This document shows positions 1 through 6,403 of a stretch of 9,989 nt of DNA, piece by piece. Each line of letters opens with the position of its first letter. Position 1 is the stretch's first letter. The notes beneath the pieces were generated by a model. It was given only the letters and a program-made list of their open reading frames with translations. It was not told the DNA's origin and made no database searches. Position numbers and translations under genes: made by a program. This stretch comes from a bacterium (lineage in GTDB: Bacteria; Patescibacteriota; Minisyncoccia; Phycocordibacterales; Phycocordibacteraceae): assembly GCA_021813835.1 (NCBI GenBank), contig JAKAJJ010000019.1, positions 1-9,989 on the forward strand, written 5' to 3'.

Positions 1-2340
1 CACGCGATCATCCATCGCGCCTACCACGCCCTGCCGGAATTCACGGGGCCCTCGGGCGAGCCGACGGGCGCCTTGTACGGCCTCGTTTCGATGCTCGTGA
101 AGCTCATTACCGATCTTGCGCCGGATTACTTTGCCGCCTGCTACGACCTCCCGAAACCGACGATCCGCCACGAGGCGTACGAGGCCTACAAGGGCACGCG
201 CGCGAAAATAGACGACGCGCTCGCGCTGCAGCTCGGAAAATCCCGCACGATCTTCGAAGCGTTCTCGATCCCCGCCTACGCGCGGGAAGGGTTCGAGGCC
301 GACGACCTCCTCGGCACCATCGCGCGGGAGATGAAAGGGAAGGTCGATATCGTCATCGCGTCGGGCGACATGGACACGCTCCAGCTCGTCGACGACGAGC
401 GCGTGCGCGTCTATACGCTCAAGCGCGGCCTTGCCGACACGATCCTCTACGACGAAAAGGCCGTCGTCGCCCGGTACGGATTCCCGCCCGCCCTCATTCC
501 CGACTGGAAAGGGCTGCGCGGCGACCCCTCCGACAACATCAAAGGCGTCCCGGGCATCGGCGAAAAGACCGCGACCGAACTCGTTACGAAATTCGGCTCG
601 CTCGAGAAGCTCTACACGGCGGTGAAGAAGGGCCCCGCGGCGCTCGCCCGGAAGGGCGTGAAGGAGCGCGTCCACGCGTTCCTCAAGGAGCACGAGGAGG
701 ACGCGCGGTTCTCCAAAGCGCTCGCGACGATACGCCTCGACGCGCCCATCGCGTTCGCGCTCCCCGAGGAGCGGTGGGCGGAGGGCGTGGACGCGCGTGC
801 CGTGCTCGCGATGCTCGACGAGTTCGGGTTCCGGTCGCTTCGGGAGCGCGCCAAAAGCGTGCTCGCGAAAGCCGCGGGGCGTCCGCCGGAAGCCGCAGAA
901 GAGGAAGAGGAGCCGGCGCCGCCTGAAGCGCCCGATCCGACGCGCCTCGCCGAAGCGCAGGTGATGCTCTGGCTCATCTCCTCCGAATTCACGAACCCGT
1001 CCATTGACGACATCCTCGCCTTCGCGAAAGAGCGCGCCTTCGACGCCGCGTACGCGGCGCTCGAAACGCGTCTCGCCGGGCTCGGGAAGGTGCGCGAGGT
1101 CTACGAGCGCATCGAACGGCCGCTCATTCCGGTCGTGCGGGCGATGGAGGACCGCGGCGTGCTCGTCGACACGGCGGTCCTCGCCGCCCTCGCGCGGGAC
1201 TATCGCGCCGAGCTCGCCTCGCTCGAGCGCCGCATCCACGCGGCCGCCGGGCGGGAATTCAACATCAGTTCGCCGAAACAGCTCGGCGAAGTGCTCTTCG
1301 ACGAGCTCAAGCTCGTGCCCGAGCGGCAGAAGCGGACGGCCGGCGGCCAGCGCTCGACGCGCGAGAGCGAGCTCGAGAAATTGCGCGACGCCCATCCCGT
1401 CATCGCCGCCATCCTCGAGTACCGCGAGCTGAAAAAACTCCTCTCGACCTATATCGAGAACATCCCGCCGCTTCTCGACGGCGCGCGGCGCCTCCACGCC
1501 GAGTTCCTCCAGACCGGCACGACGACCGGCCGGATGGCGAGCCAGAACCCGAACCTCCAGAACATCCCGCTCCATTCCGAACGCGGACGCGCCATCCGCC
1601 GCGCTTTCGTCGCGCCGCCGGGGTTCTCGCTCGTCTCACTCGACTACTCGCAGATAGAACTGCGCCTCGCCGCCATCCTCTCGGGCGACGAGAAACTCTG
1701 CGCGATTTTCAGGAACGGCGGCGACGTGCACCGCGCCGTCGCCGAGTACGTGTTCCACGTCCCGCCGGAGAAGGTCGACTCCGAGATGCGCCGCCGGGCG
1801 AAGGTCATCAATTTCGGCATCCTCTACGGGATGGGCGTGAACGCCCTCCGCCAGCAGCTCGGCACGACGACCGCCGAGGCGCACGCGTTCTACGACGAGT
1901 ACTTCGGACAGTTCACCGCGCTCGCCGAATACCTCGAGCGGACAAAAGGATTCGCGCGCAAGCACGGCTACACGGAAACCCTCTTCGGCCGCCGCCGGCA
2001 GTTCCCGGAAATGAAGTCGCCCCTGCCGTACGTGCGCGCGCAGGCCGAGCGGATGGCGATCAACGCGCCTCTGCAGGGAACGCAGGCGGATCTCATCAAG
2101 CTCGCGATGGTGCGGGCGGAGGAGATGCTCGTCCGCGCCGGCGACCGCGCGGACGCCCACCTCGTGCTCCAGGTGCACGACGAGCTCGTGTACGAGATCC
2201 GCACCGCGAGGATCGCGGGACTCGTCCCGAAAATACGGGAGATCATGGAAGCGGTCCTGCCGAAGGAGGAGACGCACGGCGTTCCGATCATCGTGGACGT
2301 GAAGGCGGGCCCCGACTGGGGCGCGCTGAAGCCCCTATGA
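1..2340 (+). CDS. polA: DNA polymerase I, 5'-partial, without a 3'-5' exonuclease domain
   Basis: Family A polymerase for Okazaki-fragment maturation and repair synthesis. The frame is open from base 1, whose first residues (HAIIHRAYHALPEF) match the start of the 5' nuclease domain, so only about 8-15 residues are missing. An in-frame TTG at 73 is not the real start. Numbered from base 1, the 5' nuclease acidic residues are visible at E99/D101/D102, D123/D125 and D175/D178, followed by a helix-hairpin-helix (GVPGIGEK). A Glu/Pro-rich linker (about 298-317) leads to a short helical remnant (about 320-352) where the DEDD exonuclease should be. The polymerase domain is complete: motif A DYSQIELR 548-555, motif B RRRAKVINFGILYG 597-610 with Phe605 at the dideoxy-discriminating position, and motif C HDE 726-728. 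At 779 residues it is well below the roughly 930 of the E. coli enzyme, because proofreading is lost. The stop overlaps the next start (ATGA), implying translational coupling to the holA-like gene. Confidence 0.97.
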   Translation, partial: HAIIHRAYHALPEFTGPSGEPTGALYGLVSMLVKLITDLAPDYFAACYDLPKPTIRHEAYEAYKGTRAKIDDALALQLGKSRTIFEAFSIPAYAREGFEADDLLGTIAREMKGKVDIVIASGDMDTLQLVDDERVRVYTLKRGLADTILYDEKAVVARYGFPPALIPDWKGLRGDPSDNIKGVPGIGEKTATELVTKFGSLEKLYTAVKKGPAALARKGVKERVHAFLKEHEEDARFSKALATIRLDAPIAFALPEERWAEGVDARAVLAMLDEFGFRSLRERAKSVLAKAAGRPPEAAEEEEEPAPPEAPDPTRLAEAQVMLWLISSEFTNPSIDDILAFAKERAFDAAYAALETRLAGLGKVREVYERIERPLIPVVRAMEDRGVLVDTAVLAALARDYRAELASLERRIHAAAGREFNISSPKQLGEVLFDELKLVPERQKRTAGGQRSTRESELEKLRDAHPVIAAILEYRELKKLLSTYIENIPPLLDGARRLHAEFLQTGTTTGRMASQNPNLQNIPLHSERGRAIRRAFVAPPGFSLVSLDYSQIELRLAAILSGDEKLCAIFRNGGDVHRAVAEYVFHVPPEKVDSEMRRRAKVINFGILYGMGVNALRQQLGTTTAEAHAFYDEYFGQFTALAEYLERTKGFARKHGYTETLFGRRRQFPEMKSPLPYVRAQAERMAINAPLQGTQADLIKLAMVRAEEMLVRAGDRADAHLVLQVHDELVYEIRTARIAGLVPKIREIMEAVLPKEETHGVPIIVDVKAGPDWGALKPL

Positions 2341-3020
2341 TCTACCTTTTTTCCGGTACTGACGTCGGCAAGGCGCGCGCGAAGGCGTTCGAGTGGGTGG
2401 CGAAGGCGCGCGCGAAAGAACCGAATCTCGCCTACGCGCGCCTGTCGCGCGAGGAGATCACGCCAGCCGCGCTCGAGGACGCCGCGCTCTCGGGCGGCCT
2501 TTTCGTGAAGCGGCTCCTCGTTCTCCTCGACGACCCGTTCCCGAAGCGCGGGGCGGAAGAGGAGGATGCCGCGCCGCCGTCGGTCCTCGAGGATCGGCTC
2601 CCCATGCTCGCGGGGAGCGATAACGCCATCCTTATCCTTGCGCCCGGATTGCCGCCCGCGAAAGCGAAAAAAATCGCGGCGAAGGCCGCGAAAGCGTACG
2701 CCTTCGATGCGCCGAGCGCGCTGGAGCGCGGCTTCAACGCCGCGCTCGTGAACGCGCTCGGCGCGCGGAGCCGCGAGAAGCTCTGGCTCGAAGTCGTGCG
2801 CGCGCTCCGGCAGGGCGACGCTCCCGAGATGCTTCACGGCCTCCTCCACTGGAAGGCGCGCGACCTGATGCAGAGAGGAAACCGCGCGTGGCGCCCTTCC
2901 GACGCCCGCGCTCTCTCGCTCTCCCTCATCACGCTCCTCGCCGACTCCCGCCGCACGGGCCTGGATGTGGCGCAATCCCTCGAGCGGTTCGCGCTCGCAC
3001 TCGGGCCTGCCGGCATTTGA
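2337..3020 (+). CDS. holA: HolA-like DNA polymerase III delta subunit (short form)
   Basis: Probable clamp-loader delta subunit, the wrench that opens the beta clamp in the DNA polymerase III holoenzyme. Its 227 residues begin MIYLFSGTD, the usual first strand of the delta N-terminal fold, without a Walker A motif. The segment GGLFVKRLLVLLDDP (about residues 52-66) matches the delta hallmark in which a 'loaded' phenylalanine is followed by a hydrophobic strand. NAILILAPG (about 97-105) is the strand normally followed by a Lys/Ala-rich helix, as seen here. The C-terminal half is helical (LHWKARDLMQ, then SLSLITLLADSRRTGLDVAQSLE), as in the delta collar domain. It is much shorter than E. coli HolA (about 340 residues). 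It overlaps polA by 4 nt, so both are probably one transcript and coupled in translation. Assignment rests on fold-like motifs, not on an invariant catalytic residue, so a diverged delta or delta-prime relative is possible. Confidence 0.72.
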   Translation: MIYLFSGTDVGKARAKAFEWVAKARAKEPNLAYARLSREEITPAALEDAALSGGLFVKRLLVLLDDPFPKRGAEEEDAAPPSVLEDRLPMLAGSDNAILILAPGLPPAKAKKIAAKAAKAYAFDAPSALERGFNAALVNALGARSREKLWLEVVRALRQGDAPEMLHGLLHWKARDLMQRGNRAWRPSDARALSLSLITLLADSRRTGLDVAQSLERFALALGPAGI

Positions 3021-3043
3021 CTCTTGCACCTCCGCTCTATACC
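3017..3043 (+). promoter_or_regulatory. weak candidate promoter of the YkgJ-like gene
   Basis: TTGACT (3017-3022) and TATACC (3038-3043) are separated by 15 bp, shorter than the optimal 17. The -35 overlaps the holA-like stop codon. A short inverted repeat (CCGTT-GA-AACGG, 3042-3053) follows immediately. This is suggestive only; the gene could instead be read from the polA-holA transcript. Confidence 0.3.
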
Positions 3044-3055
3044 GTTGAAACGGAC

Positions 3056-3063
3056 AAGGAGGG
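3056..3063 (+). promoter_or_regulatory. strong Shine-Dalgarno sequence (AAGGAGGG)
   Basis: AAGGAGGG ends 7 nt before the ATG at 3071, a near-perfect anti-16S complement at good spacing. It fixes the start of the YkgJ-like gene, although the frame stays open back to 2888. Most other genes here have no recognisable Shine-Dalgarno sequence, so this one stands out. Confidence 0.85.
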
Positions 3064-3070
3064 CAGGCCT

Positions 3071-3547
3071 ATGGCAACGCCAGTCACGCCGCGCACGTGC
3101 GGCGGATGCATCGCGTGCTGCAAGGCATTGGAAGTTTTTGAGGGAAACTTCCGCAAGGCGGCAGGGGAGTGGTGCCCGCATTGCGCCGTGGGGCGGGGCT
3201 GCGGCATCTATCGAGATCGACCGCTTGTCTGCGAGGCGTTCCGCTGCGAATGGCTCAAAGGGTGGGGCGGCGAGAACGAACGGCCTGACCGCACGAAAGT
3301 CATCCCGGACTTTCACAAGGAAGGGTTGTTTCTCGACGGGATCTTGCAGATGTGGGAAGTCGCGGAAGGGGCGCTCGAGCGTCCGTTTGCGCGACGCACG
3401 ACGCGCGAAGTCCTTTCGCGGGGGATCGTAGTAGCGCATCTCCGCCTCTCCGGGAAGAAATTCCTGTTTGTGCCGCCCGGCGACGCTCTTCCCGACGAAG
3501 TACTCAAGGCCCTGAAAGAAGAGCGCATCGAACTCGCGATTTTATGA
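3071..3547 (+). CDS. cysteine-rich YkgJ-type (CxxCxxCC) protein
   Basis: A 158-residue soluble protein with nine cysteines in its first 60 residues: C10, C13, C16, C17 (CGGCIACC), C35, C38 (CPHC), C44 (GCGIYRDRP), C54 and C59 (CEAFRCEWL). The order CxxCxxCC, then GCxIYxxRPxxC, then FxCxWL is that of the YkgJ family, thought to bind an Fe-S cluster or zinc. The biochemical role is unknown for the family. The C-terminal 95 residues have no cysteine and end in a short strand-helix unit (KFLFVPPGDALPDEVLKALK). The start is set by an AAGGAGGG ribosome binding site. It stands 50 bp after the holA-like gene and is followed at once by a terminator that overlaps the stop codon. Its strong ribosome binding site, unlike its neighbours, may reflect acquisition by transfer, but its base composition does not differ obviously. 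Confidence 0.85.
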   Translation: MATPVTPRTCGGCIACCKALEVFEGNFRKAAGEWCPHCAVGRGCGIYRDRPLVCEAFRCEWLKGWGGENERPDRTKVIPDFHKEGLFLDGILQMWEVAEGALERPFARRTTREVLSRGIVVAHLRLSGKKFLFVPPGDALPDEVLKALKEERIELAIL

Positions 3548-3573
3548 GCCCTGCTGACCGGGCTCATTTTTTT
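3544..3573 (+). terminator. intrinsic terminator of the YkgJ-like gene
   Basis: Perfect 8-bp stem ATGAGCCC (3544-3551) and GGGCTCAT (3560-3567) with an 8-nt loop, followed by a run of seven T (3567-3573). The left arm includes the TGA stop codon. It lies in the 33-bp gap between two convergent genes. On the minus strand the stem is followed by an A-rich sequence, so it acts only for the plus strand. Confidence 0.9.
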
Positions 3574-3580
3574 GCCGGAA

Positions 3581-3958
3581 TTACCCGCGTTCCTGTTCGC
3601 GCGCTCGAACCTCGCCCTCGTCCATGCCGAAGTGGTGGGCGAATTCGTGCCAGACGGTGTCGGCGATGACATCGCGCACGTCCATCCCGTCTTCGCGCGC
3701 GGCGTCTTCGATGGGGAGACGATAAAGCGTGATGGTGTCGGGGAGGGAGCCGCTCGTATCGTAGGAACGCGCGATGAGCGGCGTGCCCTGGTAGAGGCCG
3801 AGGAGGGTCTCGTCCGGCCCGAGATGCTCGAGCGCGCGCACCTCTTCCGACGGCTCGTCCTCGACGAGGAGCGCGACGTTCCGTATCTTTTCGCGCACCC
3901 ACGCGGGAAGCCGCTCGACCCCTTCCCGCACCAGCCGTTCAAATCCAGCCGATTTCAT
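3581..3958 (-). CDS. zincin-type metallopeptidase family protein (HExxH)
   Basis: A 125-residue protein of the small 'metallopeptidase family' (zincin-like, Pfam Zincin_1/DUF1025 type). The C-terminal motif HEFAHHFGMDE (residues 104-114) supplies the zinc ligands H104 and H108, the general base E105, and a downstream acidic ligand candidate. LLGLYQGTPL (52-61) and DTITLYRLPIE (74-84) are also typical of the family. There is no signal peptide, so it is cytosolic; substrates are not established. The frame stays open upstream to 4018, but that extension is only tRNA-Lys read as protein, so the ATG at 3958 is chosen, and the protein then begins as family members do (MKSAGFERLVREGVERLP). That ATG lies 2 nt after the last base of tRNA-Lys. 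Tail-to-tail with the YkgJ-like gene. Confidence 0.88.
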   Translation of the reverse strand: MKSAGFERLVREGVERLPAWVREKIRNVALLVEDEPSEEVRALEHLGPDETLLGLYQGTPLIARSYDTSGSLPDTITLYRLPIEDAAREDGMDVRDVIADTVWHEFAHHFGMDEGEVRAREQERG

Positions 3959-3960
3959 TG

Positions 3961-4033
3961 TCCGCCCACCAGGATTCGAACCTGGGACCGTCTCCTTAAA
4001 AGGGAGCTGCTCTACCAACTGAGCTATGGGCGG
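3961..4033 (-). tRNA. tRNA-Lys (anticodon UUU)
   Basis: The minus strand folds as a complete cloverleaf of 73 nt: acceptor CCGCCCA/TGGGCGG, D arm GCTC-AGTTGGTA-GAGC, anticodon loop CTTTTAA (anticodon TTT), variable loop CGGTC, T arm CCAGG-TTCGAAT-CCTGG, discriminator A. The top anticodon-stem pair is G27-A43, a mismatch; the other four pairs are canonical. CCA is not encoded: the discriminator is followed by CA and then the ATG of the metallopeptidase gene. It lies 124 bp downstream of the lamin-tail gene and may be co-transcribed with it. Confidence 0.96.
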
Positions 4034-4043
4034 TGAACGAGGT

Positions 4044-4075
4044 CAATGTATTACCCGTCCTCGGGCAATACATTG
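4044..4075. repeat. 32-bp inverted repeat upstream of tRNA-Lys
   Basis: CAATGTATT (4044-4052) and AATACATTG (4067-4075) are perfect 9-bp arms. Inside them CCCG (4054-4057) and CGGG (4062-4065) pair around a TCCT loop, with one A/C mismatch between the two stems. Neither strand has a T run after it, so it is not an intrinsic terminator. On the minus strand its 3' arm contains TACATT (4050-4045), a fair -10 element 11 nt before the tRNA, so it may be an operator overlapping the tRNA promoter, or a processing hairpin. Confidence 0.7.
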
Positions 4076-4082
4076 CGCCGAG

Positions 4083-4136
4083 AGAACCGCGCATATCGAG
4101 TCCTCGAAGAAAGATATGGGCGGTTCTTTTATTTTT
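4083..4136 (+). terminator. long hairpin with T-rich tail, plus-strand facing
   Basis: AGAACCGCGCATATC (4083-4097) and GATATGGGCGGTTCT (4113-4127) form a 15-bp stem with a single G/G mismatch and a 15-nt loop. The tail is TTTT-A-TTTTT (4127-4136). This is terminator geometry for the plus strand, yet no plus-strand gene is seen upstream of it: the YkgJ-like gene already has a terminator 500 bp back. On the minus strand the hairpin is not followed by T. It may block antisense transcription into the ruvA operon, end a small plus-strand RNA, or act as a 3' stabiliser of the minus-strand mRNA. Confidence 0.55.
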
Positions 4137-4157
4137 ACCACCTTCGGTGCGCTTTCT

Positions 4158-5108
4158 CTAGTACGAGAACGCGTCGACCGTATTTCCGTTCTTGTCGACG
4201 AGGCGGACGAGCTCGTGCGTCGCGCGCCACATCGCCGTCGTGCGGCCGAGGTAGATGCGCCAGGTGGTGCCGAGGAAGTCGGCGTCGCTGCGATGCGCCG
4301 AGACGCAGCCGTTGTAATTCAAATACTGGATAAGGAAGGTCTGACAGGCGCTCGAGGCGCCGGGCGGCGGGGTGAGCGCGACCTGGCAGCGCGAGAGCGA
4401 ATTCACGTAATCGATGCATGCCGCGTCGCGGATGTAGCCCGTGCCGTAGAGCGAGGCGAGCTCGTCGGAAGGCGCTGGGCAATTCTGGGGCAGGGGCGGC
4501 GAGAACGTCTGGAAATTGCTGAAGTAGCCGATGCATTTGTTTTCGCGGAAGGAGCCGCCGATGGGCGACTGCCCCGAAACGAGGATCGCGGTTTCGCCGG
4601 GCGCAAGCACGATGTCCTGCACCGGATTCACGATGCCCGAGGTCGGGACCTCGGTTCCCTGCGGGATGACGGCGGCCGCGCCGGTCGCCTCGCTTTCTAT
4701 CGTCCACCCGGTGATGTCGACCGGCACGCCCGCGTTCGGCGACACCGACAACTGCACGTACTCGTTCTCCGGATCGGACGAGCCGGCGCCCGAGACGTAG
4801 TAGCTCAAGGACACGATGCCGCTGTAAAGGGAGGAGGGACCGAGAGCGATGCCGCCGAGCGAAGGAATGGAGACGCCCGAACCTCCGAGCGTTCCTCCGC
4901 CCGACGAGGAACCCGGCAAAGAAACGTTCGAATTGCCGATGCCGAACGGCGCCTTCGGCAGCGAAAGGTAAGTGCCGCCGCCGAGTTCGCCCGGGAGGGC
5001 GAGCGACGGGCCGGTGAAGGCGAGGGGGTGCGTGGGACCGCCCGTGGCTATCCAGATGAGGAAAATGAAGACGAAGACCCCGATGAAGAACCACGCATCG
5101 TGTTCCAT
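4158..5108 (-). CDS. membrane-anchored lamin-tail-domain (LTD-like) protein
   Basis: A 316-residue protein with an N-terminal membrane anchor (about residues 6-21, WFFIGVFVFIFLIWIA) and no cleavage site, followed by a Gly/Ser/Pro-rich linker (about 22-90) and an extracytoplasmic domain. The domain has lamin-tail-like landmarks: ENEYVQLSVSP, then VDITGWTIES, then DIVLAPGETAILVSG, and a final strand LVRLVDKNGNTVDAFSY. Between these strands is an insertion with five to six cysteines (CIGYF, NCPAP, DAACIDYV, SRCQV, SACQTF, NGC), which may form disulfides outside the membrane. LTD domains are found on secreted and surface proteins, and the function here is unknown. It starts 12 nt after the murE-like stop and has its own candidate leaderless promoter overlapping that stop. 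Position after a cell-wall ligase suggests an envelope role; this is inference. Confidence 0.82.
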   Translation of the reverse strand: MEHDAWFFIGVFVFIFLIWIATGGPTHPLAFTGPSLALPGELGGGTYLSLPKAPFGIGNSNVSLPGSSSGGGTLGGSGVSIPSLGGIALGPSSLYSGIVSLSYYVSGAGSSDPENEYVQLSVSPNAGVPVDITGWTIESEATGAAAVIPQGTEVPTSGIVNPVQDIVLAPGETAILVSGQSPIGGSFRENKCIGYFSNFQTFSPPLPQNCPAPSDELASLYGTGYIRDAACIDYVNSLSRCQVALTPPPGASSACQTFLIQYLNYNGCVSAHRSDADFLGTTWRIYLGRTTAMWRATHELVRLVDKNGNTVDAFSY

Positions 5109-5123
5109 AGGCAGATGATATCA
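5109..5123 (-). promoter_or_regulatory. extended -10 promoter, predicted leaderless start
   Basis: On the minus strand TGA-TATCAT-CTGCCT leads straight into ATG. TATCAT (5120-5115) matches TATAAT at five of six positions, and TG one base upstream makes it an extended -10. The spacing places +1 on the A of the ATG at 5108. The TG belongs to the TGA stop codon of the murE-like gene. No -35 is evident. Confidence 0.6.
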
Positions 5124-6398
5124 AGTTTGCGCGGGAAGTCGCTCAAGCTCCTCGCGGACGACTTCGGCGTCGCTCCACGGCTCTTTCGCGCCGCCGGGGC
5201 CCATAATGAACGGATCGGTTCCCTTGCCGGAGACGAGCACCGCGTCGCCCGGGCGGGCCGCGCGCAGCGCGGCCCGTATCGCGTCGCGGCGGTCGAGGAT
5301 GACGCGCGGCGCGCGGCGCATCGCCGCGGCCATCGCGTCGACGATGGCGCGCGGGTCTTCGTCGTAGGGGTCCTCGTTCGTGAGGATGACTTCGGCGCAT
5401 GCCTCGTCGGCGATGCGGCCCATTTCGGGCCGCTTCCAGCGGTCGCGCCCGCCGCCCGTGTTGCCGAGCACGCAGATCTTCCGGCGGTTCGGGAACGCGC
5501 CGTAGAGCGCGCGCAGCGAGTCCGGCGTGTGCGCGTAGTCGACGACGGCGAGGAAGTCCTGCCCGGCGTCGACGCGTTCGGTGCGCCCGCGCACGGGCGG
5601 CAGAGCGGCGAGCGCTCCGGCGGAGAGGGAGGGTGCGATGCCCAGCGCCTCGGCAAGCTTGACGGCCGCGAGGGCGTTGAGCGCGTTGAAGGTTCCCGGC
5701 AGAGGAAGGGTGAAGCGCGTGCCGGCGTAGGTGAAGGCGGCGCGCGCGTCGTCCCCGGAGAGGTCGCCGAGCTCGCGCGCACTGAAGCCGATGGCGCGCG
5801 GGACGCGCGCGGTGAGGAAGGCGCGCGATTCGGGAACGTCTTCGTTCGCGACGAGGACCCGGTGCGGCTTCGGGGAACGCTCGAGCGCCGCGACGATCGC
5901 GCGCTTCGCCGCAACGTACTTTTCGAACGAGCCGTGGCGCTCGAGATGCTCGCGCTGGATATTCGTGACGACGAGGCCGTCGAGTCCGAGGAACCAGTGC
6001 CGGAACTGGAGCACGCTCTCGCTCGTCGCCTCGATGACGAGGTGCGTGCAGCCGGCGCGCCGCGCGCGGCGCATGAACGCCTGCGCGAAGCCGCGGCCGG
6101 GCAGAGTCATCTTGCGGCGGTTCGGCTCCGAGTCGCCGTCGATCGCGAAACGGATGGTGGAAACGAGCGCGGTGCGGTGCCCGGCCGCGCGCAAAATGGC
6201 GAAGAGCATCTCCGCGGTCGTGGATTTCCCCTTCGTGCCGGTGACGCCGAGGACCGTAAGGCGCCGCGCGGGGAAGCCGTACGCCGCCGCCATACAGACG
6301 GCGAGCGCGCCGTGGTAGAGCGGCCGCAGGGCGTCCACGATCGGCTCGGGCACGATTTTTTTGAGGACGCGGACGATGCCGCTCACGAATCCGTACAT
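5121..6398 (-). CDS. murE: MurE-like UDP-N-acetylmuramyl peptide synthetase lacking the N-terminal domain
   Basis: ATP-dependent Mur ligase that would add the third stem-peptide residue to UDP-MurNAc-dipeptide in the cytoplasm. Of its 425 residues the first 45 are a short helical lead with a hydrophobic stretch, replacing the usual UDP-binding first domain. The central ATPase domain has the P-loop VTGTKGKST (52-60), EHLERHG (150-156) and the expected carbamylated lysine (K165 in YVAAKRA). FNALNALAA (237-245) starts the domain junction. The C-terminal domain has DYAHTPDSL (287-295), GNTGGGRDRWKR (312-323) and the closing GKGTDPFIMG motif (391-400). At the site of the meso-diaminopimelate-selective DNPR loop it has NEDPYDEDP (341-349), with Tyr in place of the Arg, so the amino acid added cannot be read as meso-DAP. 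It follows ruvA by 5 nt with no ribosome binding site, implying coupling. Family membership is secure; the exact substrate is not. Confidence 0.9.
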   Translation of the reverse strand: MYGFVSGIVRVLKKIVPEPIVDALRPLYHGALAVCMAAAYGFPARRLTVLGVTGTKGKSTTAEMLFAILRAAGHRTALVSTIRFAIDGDSEPNRRKMTLPGRGFAQAFMRRARRAGCTHLVIEATSESVLQFRHWFLGLDGLVVTNIQREHLERHGSFEKYVAAKRAIVAALERSPKPHRVLVANEDVPESRAFLTARVPRAIGFSARELGDLSGDDARAAFTYAGTRFTLPLPGTFNALNALAAVKLAEALGIAPSLSAGALAALPPVRGRTERVDAGQDFLAVVDYAHTPDSLRALYGAFPNRRKICVLGNTGGGRDRWKRPEMGRIADEACAEVILTNEDPYDEDPRAIVDAMAAAMRRAPRVILDRRDAIRAALRAARPGDAVLVSGKGTDPFIMGPGGAKEPWSDAEVVREELERLPAQT

Positions 6399-6403
6399 AG
6401 CCG

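Noticed and set aside
1968..3029. A 353-codon minus-strand frame opposite polA and the holA-like gene
   Set aside because: Overlaps conserved polymerase motifs on the other strand and shows only Arg/Glu-rich shadow sequence.
3959..4018. N-terminal extension of the metallopeptidase (MVEQLPFKETVPGSNPGG)
   Set aside because: It is the tRNA-Lys gene read as protein. The family start fits the ATG at 3958.
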